Shown in pieces: positions 47,610 to 58,651 of a DNA stretch of 64,000 bases. Below the pieces are notes generated by a model that saw only the letters and a program-made list of their open reading frames with translations, was not told the origin of the DNA and did no database searches. Each line of letters opens with the position of its first letter. The first letter of the stretch is position 1. The DNA comes from Cryptomeria japonica (lineage: Eukaryota > Streptophyta > Pinopsida > Cupressales > Cupressaceae), in contig NC_081415.1 of assembly GCF_030272615.1 (NCBI RefSeq), forward strand, positions 260,838,425 through 260,902,424. The letters are read 5' to 3'. The position numbers and the translations under genes are program-made.

Positions 47610-47936
47610 ATGATAAATGATGTTCCTCTAAGTTCAGAATTTCCAGATGAATCCATTTTGACGATGTCACATGGAAAGCCATGGCAACTATACTTTGACG
47701 GCTCATATACACAGCATGGGGCAGGAGCTGGCATCCTCTTTATAACTCCTCAAGGAGATTCTATACCAAAATCATACCGCTTATCATTTCCTTGCACTAA
47801 CAATATAGCGGAATATGAGGCATTAACAACAGGATTACGAATTGCAGTTCAATGGAAGATACAGGAACTTCGTGTTTTTGGGGATTCCCAACTTGTTATC
47901 CGTCAAACAACTGGTGATTACCAAAGAAAAAGATGA
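47610..47936 (+). pseudogene. TatR archaeal-type RNase H
   Basis: The sequence KPWQLYFDGSYTQHGAGAGI, CTNNIAEYEALTTGLRIAV and LRVFGDSQLVIRQTTGDY shows the catalytic Asp, Glu and Asp of the second, archaeal-type RNase H that defines Tat. A 1-bp change near 47930 shifts the frame; the tail then continues in the frame used by integrase (48040 onward). Confidence 0.92.
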
Positions 47937-48366
47937 GAAGCTAATGCCTTATAAACAAATGGTGGATGGTCTGAAACAAAATTTCACAAAGATAGACTTT
48001 GAGTAGATACCAAGAGAGCAGAATCGCGCCGCAGATGCCATGGCTACAATTGCTTCACTGATCGATCTACCTCCAAATGAGACCCGCTATGAGTTCTTGG
48101 TGGATAACCTTTTGGTCCCTTCATATGAGATCATGCCTACTGAGACGCTATGCGTTGTCGGTCCTGAATCCCAGTTCTATGGTTCCATTTTCACATACCT
48201 ACGTGACAATACTTTACCTCCTGATCTATCAAATAACCAACGTCGCACTTTCATTCGCCAATCTTCTTGATATGTCATTTTAGCTGATATCCTATACCGA
48301 TGAGGTCTAGATGGCACTCTTCTTAGATGTTTAGAAAGCGACGAAGCTCAAATTGCATTACGGGAA
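47937..48366 (+). pseudogene. TatR RNase H tail and integrase lead-in
   Basis: This contains NRAADAMATIASLIDLPPNE (48030-48080), the usual end of the archaeal-type RNase H, then a spacer and LADILYR*GLDGTLLRC, where one stop is seen before the integrase zinc domain. Confidence 0.7.
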
Positions 48367-49431
48367 GTGCATGAAGGGATATGTGGTCCACATGCTAGTG
48401 GTCCTACCTTGGCCAAGAAACTCATCAGGATTGGATATTATTGGCCCAATATGGAGAAAGACTCATATCAGTTTGTCAAGAAATGTAAGCAATGTCAAAT
48501 TCATGGAGATCTCATACATGCGCCAGCACAAGAACTTCAATCGCTTGCGTCTCCTTGGCCCTTTTGTCAATGGGGACTCGATCTCATAGGCAAGATTCAC
48601 CCTCCTTCTTCCAATGGTCATAAATTCATTATCACTGCCACAGAGTATTTTACAAAATGGATTGAAGTCATGCCTCTCACACAAGTTACTGGAAAACAAA
48701 TTGCTACATCCATCCTCAACTATATCATTTGCCGATACGGTATTCCTGTTTCCATTATCACTGATAACGGGCGTCCCTTCAAAAATCAGGATGTTCGTGA
48801 ACTCTGTGACCGCTTCCATATCTCCCATCGTTTCTCCACACCATATTACCCCCAAGGCAATGGCCAAGCTGAGGCGTCTAATAAGACAATCCTTAAAATC
48901 CTAAAGAAGACAGTCGACGATGCTGGCCGTAATTGGCATATTCAACTTAATCCTGCACTTTGGGCCTACCGCACAAGTGTCCGTACACCCACAGGAGCTA
49001 CACCCTATTCACTGGTCTATGGTTCTGAAGCCATCTTGCCTATTGAGGTCGAGCTACCCTCTTTACGGGTCTCTTTGCAAAACATCATCAGTGATGAAGA
49101 CTACAGGGTTTCTCGCTTACAAGAGCTGGAACTACTGGATGAACGAAGACAAATTGCTTTTAGTCATCTCAAAGCTTACCAACAACGAATGAGTCACAGC
49201 TACAATCACAAGGTCAAGCCTCACACATTTGAGGTAGGTGATTTGGTTCTCAGAGAAAATCCTAAAAATCAACAAGACAGAGAGAAGAAGGGCAAGTTTG
49301 AACCAAACTGGCTTGGTCCTTACATTATTACAGCATCATATGGATCTGGTGCATATCAGCTCTCAACTACAGAGGGTGAACCTTTGGAGGATCCTATCAA
49401 CAGCATGCACCTTCGCAGGTTCTACACATAG
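48367..49431 (+). CDS. int: TatR integrase, intact frame
   Basis: 354 codons are open; the true start is internal to the polyprotein. The zinc-binding HHCC is complete (EVHEGICGPH...KKCKQCQIHG). The catalytic core has Asp in GLDLIGKIHPP, Asp in ITDNGRPF and Glu in GNGQAEASNK, spaced as in DD35E integrases. The C-terminal part has YNHKVKPHTFEVGDLVLRE and WLGPYIITASYGSGAYQLS, with no chromodomain. It ends at the TAG at 49429-49431. This is the best preserved pol domain in the window. Confidence 0.95.
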   Translation: MHEGICGPHASGPTLAKKLIRIGYYWPNMEKDSYQFVKKCKQCQIHGDLIHAPAQELQSLASPWPFCQWGLDLIGKIHPPSSNGHKFIITATEYFTKWIEVMPLTQVTGKQIATSILNYIICRYGIPVSIITDNGRPFKNQDVRELCDRFHISHRFSTPYYPQGNGQAEASNKTILKILKKTVDDAGRNWHIQLNPALWAYRTSVRTPTGATPYSLVYGSEAILPIEVELPSLRVSLQNIISDEDYRVSRLQELELLDERRQIAFSHLKAYQQRMSHSYNHKVKPHTFEVGDLVLRENPKNQQDREKKGKFEPNWLGPYIITASYGSGAYQLSTTEGEPLEDPINSMHLRRFYT

Positions 49432-51155
49432 CTCTTCAGAGTATCCTAATTTCAAAAATACAAAAAAATCAAAAAAATTCAAAAATACAAAAAAATTATA
49501 AAACAAAAAAAATCGTTACTTGGTGAAAACCTGGCAAACAAGCGCCTTGTGACACAAAAAAAATTGAAAAATTGAAAAAAGTAAAGAGAAATAATTTCGT
49601 CCAACAGTGAAAACCACTTCGGTGGCACCTTGGGCAAGTACCATGGTGAAAACTGGGTCACCAGCGCCATGTGTAGAGACATTGCTCCTCCCTCCTTCAG
49701 GATTCACTTTCATCCTTTCACTTTGCACACACTCACAACCTATTCATTCATAATAAACTTACCCATTCCCATCATGGCTTGTTATTGATCTACCCAAGAT
49801 TGGTTAGCCATTCATAATAAACCTCCCTTTTCACCTCCCTTTCCATCCATAATAAATCAGATCCTATCTGTGGCTAAGGCAAATCCTACGTCTAGTAATG
49901 GGTGTGGAACTGAGAACATCACATGTTTCGTGGAGTACAGTTTATTCCAACTTCCTTCAGTCTATCTACGCACAATCCGCAATAAAGCAACATTTGCATC
50001 ATAGATCCGCAATAAAGTTCCATCTTCTCCACAATAAAGTATCAATTTCATGGATTCAGTCAGTTTCAGATGAGACACAGCAGCAACAATGGGCTTCAAC
50101 AAATCAAATCTTTCAACAGACTCAGACAACATTATGGTTCAATGCTATCTATCCTTTTTTGTGAAAGTTAACATTGTGACCACAATCAAATAAGACTTAT
50201 ACAAGTGACAAGAGACACTAAACTTGAGGACTACAGTGGATGTTGGTGTCGAGTCTTGGTTTTCTTTTGATTTCATCTTTTTTGGTGACATGTCTTTTAG
50301 CTTTTCCGGGATGTCTTTGACTAGAGATTCTATCTCTAGGATGTCTTTGACTAGAAAGGCGAGGATGGGGTATCGTCACCTATTTGTATTTTCTGTCTGT
50401 GGATTGTCTCTTAGTAATGCTATGACTTGTCTAAGGATATGAGGACACTGTGAGTCTAGTGTGAACTGGGGCATTCCTTGTTTGTGACTGTCTTATCTCC
50501 ATGCAAACAGGTACAATGACTTTCTGGGTCAAACATATGCCTCGATTGTCATAACCTATTTTTCCATAATAAAGCTCAATGATGATAACGCACAAGAAGC
50601 TCTTTCACTTTCATATCTTCTGTCTTCCATCCCCCTTTCTTGATTGACTTCCATTGTCCTTCTCGAGTCCGCGTAGCCTGCTATCATGTGACTGAGTATA
50701 ATGACACACCAAAAACATTTGCATTTCATGTAGTTGCACCTGCATTACCACATATAAGCATTTCATACATACATATAGATATCACAACTGCATCACATCC
50801 TGCACACAACACCTGTTAGCACAATTTACATTTGCATTATCATATTCATCTGCATTACATACATTCACATTTGCATCATGCATACACATATAAAACATAA
50901 AAGAACAAAAAAATATTGCATTGCCTCATATACATATTTACATCCATATTATAAGCATCACATAAAAACATACATCATGAAACATACATCACATAGGTAC
51001 ACATGCATATAGCTGCCACAAAGATGAATCATCTCATATATATAATCAAAAGTGTCATGATACAATGATGTCAAAATCATATGGCTACAAAAGTACCTGC
51101 AGGTGTCTACAATACAAAAATGGTACAAAAATGATACAAAGGGAGCCCTCTAAGG
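49432..51155. other. TatR spacer between integrase and antisense gene
   Basis: It begins with A-rich sequence (AAAAATCAAAAA repeats, 49450-49600). A segment with several ATTCATAATAAA-like repeats (49740-50040) follows, then a low-complexity CATA/CACAT-rich stretch (50740-51060). No gene is supported in it on either strand. Confidence 0.7.
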
Positions 51156-53078
51156 CTATGATGAACTCCCTCCCTCGGAGCCGCCTAGCCTCGGTGGAAT
51201 CTGAGCCCCTGAAGGACCCACCCCAGGATCATTCTGCCTGTCTCCTCTATCTGGTGGTGGTGGAGGACCCATGACCCCACCACTCGATGCCTGTCTCCTC
51301 CGGCTCCCCCCCGTAGTTGTCGTTGTACGTGACGGTCTATGGAAGCTCCTCGCCCGCTGATCTGCTAGCACTGCACCATAGTAGAGGTCCCTCCAGTAGG
51401 CTATCTCCTCTCCTGCCCGCAAGACATAAGCATATCCGGCCCCTGTGTCCTCTGCTGCCTACCTCCCAGCCCTCAGTGCTGTCTCAGCCTCTGTGTAGAG
51501 CTGGATAGCCTGATCTCGCTCTCGCTCAGTATCCCTGAGCCTCATCCTGAGCCGATCCCTCTCCCTCTCCAGATCCTGAATCTCATCTGCCTGGCCCTGG
51601 CAGATCTCCCTCATATCCACTAGCTCAGCCTCCACTGGGTCAACCCCCTCTACCTCTGCCCCTACCTATGGCTCATCCTCTGCGGGTGCCTGCCCCTGTG
51701 CCTATACTGGTACCTGTCTCTGTCCCTGTCCCTGTATCTGCACCTGCCTGGGACCCTGTGTTGCTGGCACCTATAAAGGCAATCCACCGCGACCCCTCAC
51801 CACCCAAGCCTACCTCTCCTCTCCACCCTCCCTCCGAGGTGCAACTCACCTCTCTCCAACTACTCCTCTCCTCCTCCATCGGCCTCTGCCCCCATCGCCT
51901 CCACCATCATCCTCATCACCACCACCATCTCCCTCCAGTGCCTCTCCTGGATCTGTCAATCGGGGGAATGGATGCTCTGCCCAATATGCTATATACTCAG
52001 CATCCATCCCGGCATCCTCGATCTCGGGCCACATGTCCCAAGGTAGAGGCATCATCTCCACCAGCTGACTCACTGCCTGATCATATGATAGTAACGGCCC
52101 AAACTGTGCCTGATCCCTGACTGTACGGGCATACATGCTTGATCCCTAGGGCATCCTCTGAATCCGGCCAAACTGTCGGCCAACCCTGTCTACCAGCTGT
52201 CTCTCTAGCACATAGGGCATCCGCCCAATCAAGTACCTGCTCCTGAAGGTGTACGGTAGCTTGACTGCATCATCCTCCCACTACTCGTAGCCCAGATATG
52301 GTCTCCATATGACCACATCACTGTCATCAATCACTCGCCGCCAGTACTCCAGCCTGCCAATCCGTGGCTGCGATGTGATCATATCATACAGATGGACAAA
52401 GCTGCGTCCATGACCTCTACCCCTGAAGTGTATCGGTTGGGTAACCGGCAGATGCTCGTAAGCCCATACCTACAACAATGTAACTCCATAGCCCAATCCC
52501 ACCGATCCATGATAAACAAACTGATGAAGCTCATAATACAAATGCGCCAGCACACATGGTCCCCAGGCATATCTGGTGTGTTGTGTCACCAGTGTCTCCA
52601 GTGCTCCCCCCCAGCCCACAGCCAACCCCCGTGTCACCCTATCCGGACATAGGAACCCACTGATAGCTCCTCCAATCACTGCTGGCAATGCTAACCCTGT
52701 GGCTGTCATGGTGTCCCATGCCATGTGTCCTGCCCTCATCTCCAATCCAGGGTCCTGAAATACTCATCTCAATGCCTCCCTATCTCCATCACGATCGTAT
52801 GGGATCAGCTCCCCATCGATCGGCACCCGCAGAATCTTGTAGACATCCTCCAGGGTGACTGTCATCTCACCCATCGGCAAATGGAATGTGCACGTCTCAG
52901 AGTGCCATCTCTCAGCTAGCGCAGTCAGCAAACCCATGTTTGCCCGAAACTCAGGCACATACAGCACATGTCTCAAACCCATCTCCTTGATGGCAACTTT
53001 GTCCTCAAACAACAACTCAGGTCGCAACCTCTGTGTCGACGGGAATCTCTCCCATGACTCCAGCATCGGCAAATACTC
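51156..53078 (-). pseudogene. Antisense PMD gene, exon 2 (plant mobile domain protein)
   Basis: The minus strand from 53078 to the TAG at 51156 is essentially one reading frame of about 640 codons broken by several stops (for example TGA at 52764, TAG near 52470, 52285 and 52145). It starts EYLPMLESWERF. The PMD signature follows: MGLRHVLYVPEFRANMGLL, ALAERWHSETCTFHLP, GEMTVTLEDVYKILRVPIDG, then WGGALETLVTQH and YELHQF. The second half is acidic and Gly-rich, then a Gln/Pro linker, a coiled coil (LERERDRLRMRLRDTERERDQ), and a basic Gly/Pro tail. PMD proteins (the MAIN/MAIL group) act in gene and transposon silencing in plants; mobile copies occur in retroelements. Role here unknown. Confidence 0.85.
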
Positions 53079-53115
53079 CTGCAGTCAAACAAATCAAATC
53101 TTGTTAGTCATAGTG

Positions 53116-53389
53116 GCATTCCCTATTTATCACAAAATGCTACTTTTTATCTAAATGCGTATGCCTATCTACCCTAGTGACACTCACTGTTCATCACAAA
53201 GTGTTGCTATTTATCCTAGTGGTACTCCCTGTTCATCACAAAGTACTACGTGTGTGACACTCACTGTTCATCACAAAGTGTTGCTCACATTTGCACTCCC
53301 TGTTCATCACAAAGTGCTGTTCATATTTTAGTACTCCCTGTTCATCACAAAGTACTCTATCTTGGTACTCACTGTTCATCACAAAGTGC
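53116..53389. repeat. Array of seven 25-nt hairpins with compensatory stem changes
   Basis: Units start at 53116, 53180, 53222, 53257, 53293, 53331 and 53365. Each is a 5-base arm, a 15-base loop (mostly C[AC]CTGTTCATCACAA) and a complementary 5-base arm. Stems in order are GCATT/AATGC, ACACT/AGTGT, GTACT/AGTAC, ACACT/AGTGT, GCACT/AGTGC, GTACT/AGTAC and GTACT/AGTGC. Pairing is kept in all, with one wobble in the last. Confidence 0.88.
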
Positions 53390-53530
53390 CTTGATCTATC
53401 CTAGTCTTCCTAGAGGACCTGCTTGAGTGTATCCCCTCAGCAGCTTATCCAATCGACAACGTATGTTCATCATAGAACTGCCGATTTGACCTAGAAGATG
53501 CAAATTCATACTTTTCAAATGCAAACTCGC

Positions 53531-54232
53531 TTACATGACACAAACGCTCTCAAAGACTGCACAGACGCGCCTGCCTGACACAGACGCACCTTCCTGACAC
53601 AGACGTGCCTATGCTCTTCATAGACGCGCCTCGTTGACATAGACATGCCTTGTTGGCACAAACGCGTCTGGAAAGCACAGACGTGGCCGCAATTGACGCA
53701 GACGCGGGTCCAGACATAGACGCGCCTGGCACAAACACAGACGCGCCTAGCGAACACAGACGCGCCTGGCACCAACGCAGACGTGCCTAAACATTTTTTG
53801 ACACTTTTTGGACCCTATTCTAAGCGCATTTATTACCCTATTCGACATGCATTAATGAAAACAACACGAGGAGGCACCAACGCATTTTTAAATTACATGA
53901 CACAAACGCTCTCAAAGACTGCACAGACGCGCCTGCCTGACACAGACGCACCTTCCTGACACAGACGTGCCTATGCTCTTCATAGATGCGCCTCATTGAC
54001 ATAGATGTGCCTTGTTGGCACAAACGCGTCTGGAAAGCACAGACGCGGCCGCAATTGACGCAGACGCGGGTCCAGACATAGACGCGCCTGGCACAAACAC
54101 AGACGTGCCTAGCGAACACAGACACGCCTGGCACCAACGCAGACGTGCCTAAACATTTTTTGACACTTTTTGGACCCTATTCTAAGTGCATTTATTACCC
54201 TATTTGACATGTTTTTATGTACACGAGGAGGT
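53531..54232. repeat. 362-bp tandem duplication rich in ACACAGACGCG motifs
   Basis: Copy 1 starts at 53531 and copy 2 at 53893, both with TTACATGACACAAACGCTC. They are nearly identical until about 30 bases before the end. Each copy has about 12 motif variants at roughly 20-base spacing. Cys-Val-Arg-rich frames across it (53515-53775, 53838-54137) are translations of the repeat. Confidence 0.9.
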
Positions 54233-54246
54233 TTGGTGGTACTTAC

Positions 54247-54312
54247 CGGCTCTCCTGCCTCTGCTGGCCTCTGAAATCGGCGAACGCGGTCGAATCTGTG
54301 AGTGAAAGCCAT
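54247..54312 (-). pseudogene. Antisense PMD gene, exon 1
   Basis: 22 codons from ATG 54312, MAFTHRFDRVRRFQRPAEAG then Glu-Pro, ending exactly at a GTAAGT donor. The phase-0 end joins in frame to exon 2 (EYLPM...), whose acceptor is at 53079. A short basic N-terminal exon followed by the conserved domain is plausible for this family. It lies only about 340 bp from the 3' LTR, so transcription would start near the polypurine tract or in the LTR, antisense to gag-pol. Confidence 0.65.
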
Positions 54313-54635
54313 CGCTGCTAACTGCTCCTGCTCTATTTTTGCTCTTCAATATGCTCTTGTGGACGTGTGGATGACAATGAGGATGTATTCTCCCCCGTGG
54401 TCTATCTTATAGATTTCCCTAGCCTTCATTTCCCCAGTCAGTCTTCATTATCCCGTGACTGTCACTTTATCCGGTTAGTCCATTCTATCCTGTCTTTCTT
54501 ATCGAGAGATTGTCTGCAATCTTTCCAGACATTTTCATCCAATCTCTCGAGGGGGCATATCATTCCCATTCTGGGGCAACTCTGTATCAGTTCATCTTAT
54601 CTTCTTTGAAACAACACGACAAGTCGCATTGTCTC
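54313..54635. other. TatR region between antisense gene start and polypurine tract
   Basis: This would be the promoter region of the antisense gene. It is T/C-rich on the plus strand and contains four close TCCCGTGAC/TATCGAGAG-type segments. No clear TATA box was seen at a convincing distance. Confidence 0.5.
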
Positions 54636-54649
54636 AAAGAGGGGCAAAA
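54636..54649 (+). promoter_or_regulatory. TatR polypurine tract
   Basis: AAAGAGGGGCAAAA directly before the 3' LTR start; one C interrupts the purines. Confidence 0.85.
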
Positions 54650-55428
54650 TGTAGACACCTAAAATTGTCATGTCTAATTAAATAAATATTTTATTTATTT
54701 AATTACTTTAGCCTAATTCTTCTATTAATTAAATAAATCCTTATATATTTAATTAATTCATTTATCCTCTTCTAGCCTTATTTCTCATTTAAATAAATAC
54801 ATTTATTTATTTAAATTATCCTTTTCCTAAATTAAATAAATATTCTTATTTATTTAATTATCCTACTTCTTCTATTAATTAAATAAATCTTTATTTATTT
54901 AATTAATTCATTAACCTTTTCTACCTATGACACATGTCATTCATCTCTTAATTCATACACTACCTACCCCTTTCATTATTTTATTATTTCTTTTACCTAC
55001 CCTCTAATCATAGCCGACCTCCTTTTACACCTCTCAATCTTATCCCTCCATTTCATATAGTGTCTTCTATATAAGGAGATGCTTCCTTCATTATCAAACC
55101 CTAATGAGCTAATGAGTTAACTACTTGATCAATTGACTACACTACGATCCTACTTGCAACCACATTCCATTCTTTGTTGAGCTCTTGTGCACATAAAATC
55201 TGAGAGCAAATATATCAAGCAAGATCAATGGAGATAGGAAGAATGGAGATCAAAACCCTATTGGACATGTGATGGTATAATCTTTGTGATTTCATGTGAT
55301 TTGCATTGTCTTAGGTAATCTTCATATGTTATGGTGGATCTTTGTTGATTGTTAGGCTATGGTTTTGTGGTTGAATTCATTTAGCCTTTCAATATTGTTA
55401 TTATTGTTATCCATTTTCACCATATACA
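54650..55428 (+). repeat. TatR 3' LTR
   Basis: 779 bp, same length as the 5' LTR and about 99% identical by eye. The TATA box is at 55068-55075. Confidence 0.97.
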
Positions 55429-56301
55429 CCACCCAAAACTTTAGGGTCTGGGGTTCCAAGCTTAGGTTAAACAAGAGCCACCTGGAACTCCAGGGGTCCG
55501 AGGTTCTGGGCTTAGATTAACCGGAAGCCACCCAGAACTCTGGGGGTCTAGGGTTTCAGGCTTTAAAACTAGGGCACGCAAAAAGAAAACAAACAGAAAC
55601 CAACAACCAAAACAAAACGAGGAGGAAAGAAAAAAAACCAAACTAAAAAACCACCAAAATGAGCAAGAAAAATCACCAACCTAGTGAATCGAAATGCCCA
55701 AAAATTCCAAGGAAAGCTCTGAAGTCTGGAGGTTCACGGCTTGGAGCTAGGGAGGAGGAGCTCTGAATGCACAGATGAACTTTAAAAGTCCATTATCCAT
55801 ATTTATAGCTCATCCAAACCCCATCTGTATGAATGCTTTAAACACGACCTTAGGACTCCAGGGTCTCGAGGTTCTGAGCTTGACATGAGAAAAGGAACAC
55901 CCCACCCCGGAATGCCAGGGGTCTGAGGTTCTGAAGCAAGGAAAAGGAGGCTCCACCTCGAGAATCAGAGACTCCAGAGTTCTGAGGCAGAAGACGCAAA
56001 ACCTCAGTGCTATGGGATTCCGAAGCTCCGAAGTCAAAACCAAAGAAAATAAAAAGGGACCTCAGGGCTCCGGGATTTCAGAGTTCCGAGGTCAAAACCA
56101 AAGAAAAGAAAAAGGGACCTCGGGACTCCGGGACTCTGAAGTTCTGAGGTCAAAAACCAAAAAAGTACAAAGAGACCTCGGGACTCCGAGACTCCGGAGT
56201 TCCAAGGTCAAAGGGCAGAAAGAAAGAATGAAGAAACAAAAAGGGAACCCAAATTTCAATGCAAGGAGACTAATGGGGAAATAGATATGCAAGGCATAAC
56301 A
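55429..56301 (-). repeat. BigLTR 5' LTR, part 3 of 3 (U3 arrays and LTR start)
   Basis: Collinear with about 14907-15812 of the left LTR. It contains the rest of array 1, the TATA box (about 55799-55809) and array 2 (about 55850-56215). It ends GCATAACA at 56301 and is followed by the AGACC duplication. Confidence 0.9.
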
Positions 56302-58651
56302 AGACCTTTTCTTGCTGGACAAAAATCAGCTTTTAGAAGATTGAGTCTTGGTAAGATAGCCTTCTATTTTTGTGTCTAATGCACTTCCCCACCTTACACT
56401 TACCTTTTTAGTTTCCTTTTTTAGAAAGCTCTCATCATCCTTTTCCAAGGAATTTAGAAAGTGTGAGAAGAGTCTACTTAGGAGAAAAATTCAAACTTAG
56501 AATACATCACCCACTCTTCAATCTTGGAGATCAAGAGTTGTTGAATGAATTGAATTTTTAAGAAGAAATTTAGCTAGGTAAAAAGCTTGTAGTTGGGGAA
56601 ATCTTGTTGGCTTGGGTTGGAGGCTCTTCATCAAATCTTCATATCATATTCCATTGCAGGAGTTGAGGTTGGTGTATTGTCACCCTTAGGATTTAAATGC
56701 ATATTTTGGCTTCTTTATGTGGAAATATGCATGTTGTAAAATCAATTATTTGTGACTAGAGTTTTGTGTTAGTGTGATTCTTCATTGAATTATTGCATAG
56801 TGTAGTATGATTTTCTTGAATGTTGTTAATGGGAGTCAAGAACAAACTCACCCTTGGGAGGGTAGAGTAGTCTTGGGGTGAAGGGAGTTTGGCAATCATA
56901 GGGTGTAGAGTCTCTCTTCCAGGAAGAGAGGGAAACAAGGATCTTGGATCCTTGCTACATTTTATTTTATTTAAATTGGGGGTCATAAGGGAGGATTTGA
57001 CTTGAAATCCTTAGGGAGTCATAAGGGATTTTTTTAATGGTCATGAGAGACCAAGTTTGGAAGGAGATTTTTGGCCTTGTGTTAGCTTTGGTTATTGTAA
57101 TATACTTGCAGATCTCCCCATGTCTAGTCCACCTTCACCTCTCTTTAAAAATGTCATTTTATGACTGTGTTAAGCTTGGAAAGGAAGTTTTTGTGTTGAT
57201 TGGTTCCTCTTTGTATTCTAGAAAATGTGTATGTGCTAAGCTTGTATGTAACCTATTTGGTACCTAGTTCTCCCAAGCTCGGGGGTGGCCTCTTGTAGGC
57301 CTAGGTTGGGAGGTGAGCCTCCATGGTCACAACAAAAGGAGTTATTTTATTTGCAGGTCTCCATATTGAATGTAGAAGGTGGAAGAAAAAGAATTATCTA
57401 TGTGGTTGATGTGAGGAATGATATCAAGTTGCAACTTCAAGATTATTTTAGTTTTAGCTTATTTTCAAGTGACTAGTGAAATCTGGAAAATGAGTGTAAA
57501 AAGGAAAGAAACCTATGTATTTCTCTTACCTACTATTGAGTTTTAGAAAGAAAATGCATGTGAAAGAAATGTATTTATTTCATTAATATTTAGTAGCAAA
57601 AGGAAAGAGACAAGAAATGTATAGTATTACTATTGTAATTCTTATTTGAATAAATACAAAGTTGGAAAAGATTTACATTTTTTAAATGGCAAGGAGATGT
57701 AGTTTTCAGATTTAAGTTAATGTTAAAATAAAGGAAACTTGGCAATCACTAAACTAGTATTACATTATTTAAATTATGTTTAAGCTCATAGTTAGTTTTT
57801 ATTCTGTTGGTAAACAGATTTGTCACTTTGAAATCTTTTACTATGTGCCCAATGGAGGAGTGACAAAAAGCTCCCAACAGTTGGAGAGATCGTTTTGTGG
57901 GACATGATCTTCCTTTGCGTTTGAGAGGGGCAGCTCCCTCGTATGATAGGGGTATTTATATTTTTTAGAATAATTAACCTTGCGAATGAAAATAGAAAAT
58001 TACTATGAATGGATTTAGAGGGAATCTTCACAACAAACATACGATTGCCACTTGGATTCCATTGACTTTTAAACCTATCACTATCAACTCTAGACTATGC
58101 ATGAGGAGAGAGTGATACAAAACATTTGATTTGCATAACGTTTATATATTTATGAGATACCAAAGAACTTTTAACGTTATATGACCATTGTCTTCATGAA
58201 ACTGGGAAAGTAATTTGCAGGCTTGCTATTGCAATATCATACGATAATCACATAACATCAAGCAAATGAACACTTAACAATTGTAGGAGCACTCCCAATT
58301 TGCCTTGTATTCAAAAATGATGAAATAATACAATCCAAAATTTTCAGCTGTCCCAAAATCATAAAATCCAAAAAAATCATTTTTCATCTACGTTTCTAGC
58401 ATTTATAGTCTCTCCAAATAACTACCTCATAATTAACTTGATTTTGAGTTAGTAACTAACTCATTTCTATGCAAATTACAATAAGTTAATAACTAGCACA
58501 TTGATGCGCTGAAATAGTCAACCTATTAACCTTGACTCTATGCCTATGGAAAAATCAGCCATAAACTGAAGACTAACCACATATCACATAACAAAATAAA
58601 ATATACAAAGATGTGAACATGATGTCACTTTTTGACATTCCAAAAAGTATG
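56302..58651. other. Spacer right of BigLTR, no supported gene
   Basis: Mostly AT-rich. A GC-richer patch (57270-57340, CTCCCAAGCTCGGGGGTGGC...) and two TTGCAG|[GA]TCTCC segments (about 57108 and 57350) stand out but do not make a gene I can defend. This is probably old transposon sequence. Confidence 0.5.

Larger units (their letters stand above)
53079..54246 (-). other. Intron of the antisense PMD gene, carrying two repeat arrays
   Basis: In antisense-gene sense the donor is CCG|GTAAGT at 54246 and the acceptor is TTTGTTTGACTGCAG|GAG ending at 53079. Both match plant consensus, and the join is in phase 0. The 1168-bp intron contains a 362-bp tandem duplication bearing GCGTCTGTGT motifs (53531-54232) and seven small hairpins (53116-53389). 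Sense genomic RNA of TatR would carry the intron unspliced, because its splice sites exist only on the other strand. Confidence 0.75.
38852..55428 (+). mobile_element. TatR: complete 16.6 kb Ty3/gypsy Tat element, plus strand
   Basis: Both LTRs are 779 bp (38852-39630 and 54650-55428), with about 8 differences by eye. The target duplication CCACC is perfect (38847-38851 and 55429-55433). The order is PBS, 2.3 kb leader, gag, protease, RT, gypsy RNase H, archaeal-type RNase H, integrase, a 1.7 kb spacer, an antisense PMD gene, polypurine tract and 3' LTR. A downstream antisense extra frame is a known trait of Tat elements. gag-pol carries two frameshifts and about six in-frame stops, so it is not autonomous as it stands, although it inserted recently. 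Confidence 0.97.

Noticed and set aside
53116-53389. CRISPR-like array
   Set aside because: Repeats of 25 nt with short irregular spacers (9 to 39 nt) in plant DNA with no cas genes; the compensatory stems fit a hairpin array better.
53515-54137. Cys/Val/Arg-rich frames (RVCV repeats) that look like small cysteine-rich proteins
   Set aside because: They follow the GACGCG motif array in one frame; the array lies in an intron and the same motif gives other peptides in other frames.
57037-57476. Possible host exons around two TTGCAG segments
   Set aside because: No convincing donors, no domain, frames short; the acceptor-like motif alone is too common in T-rich DNA.
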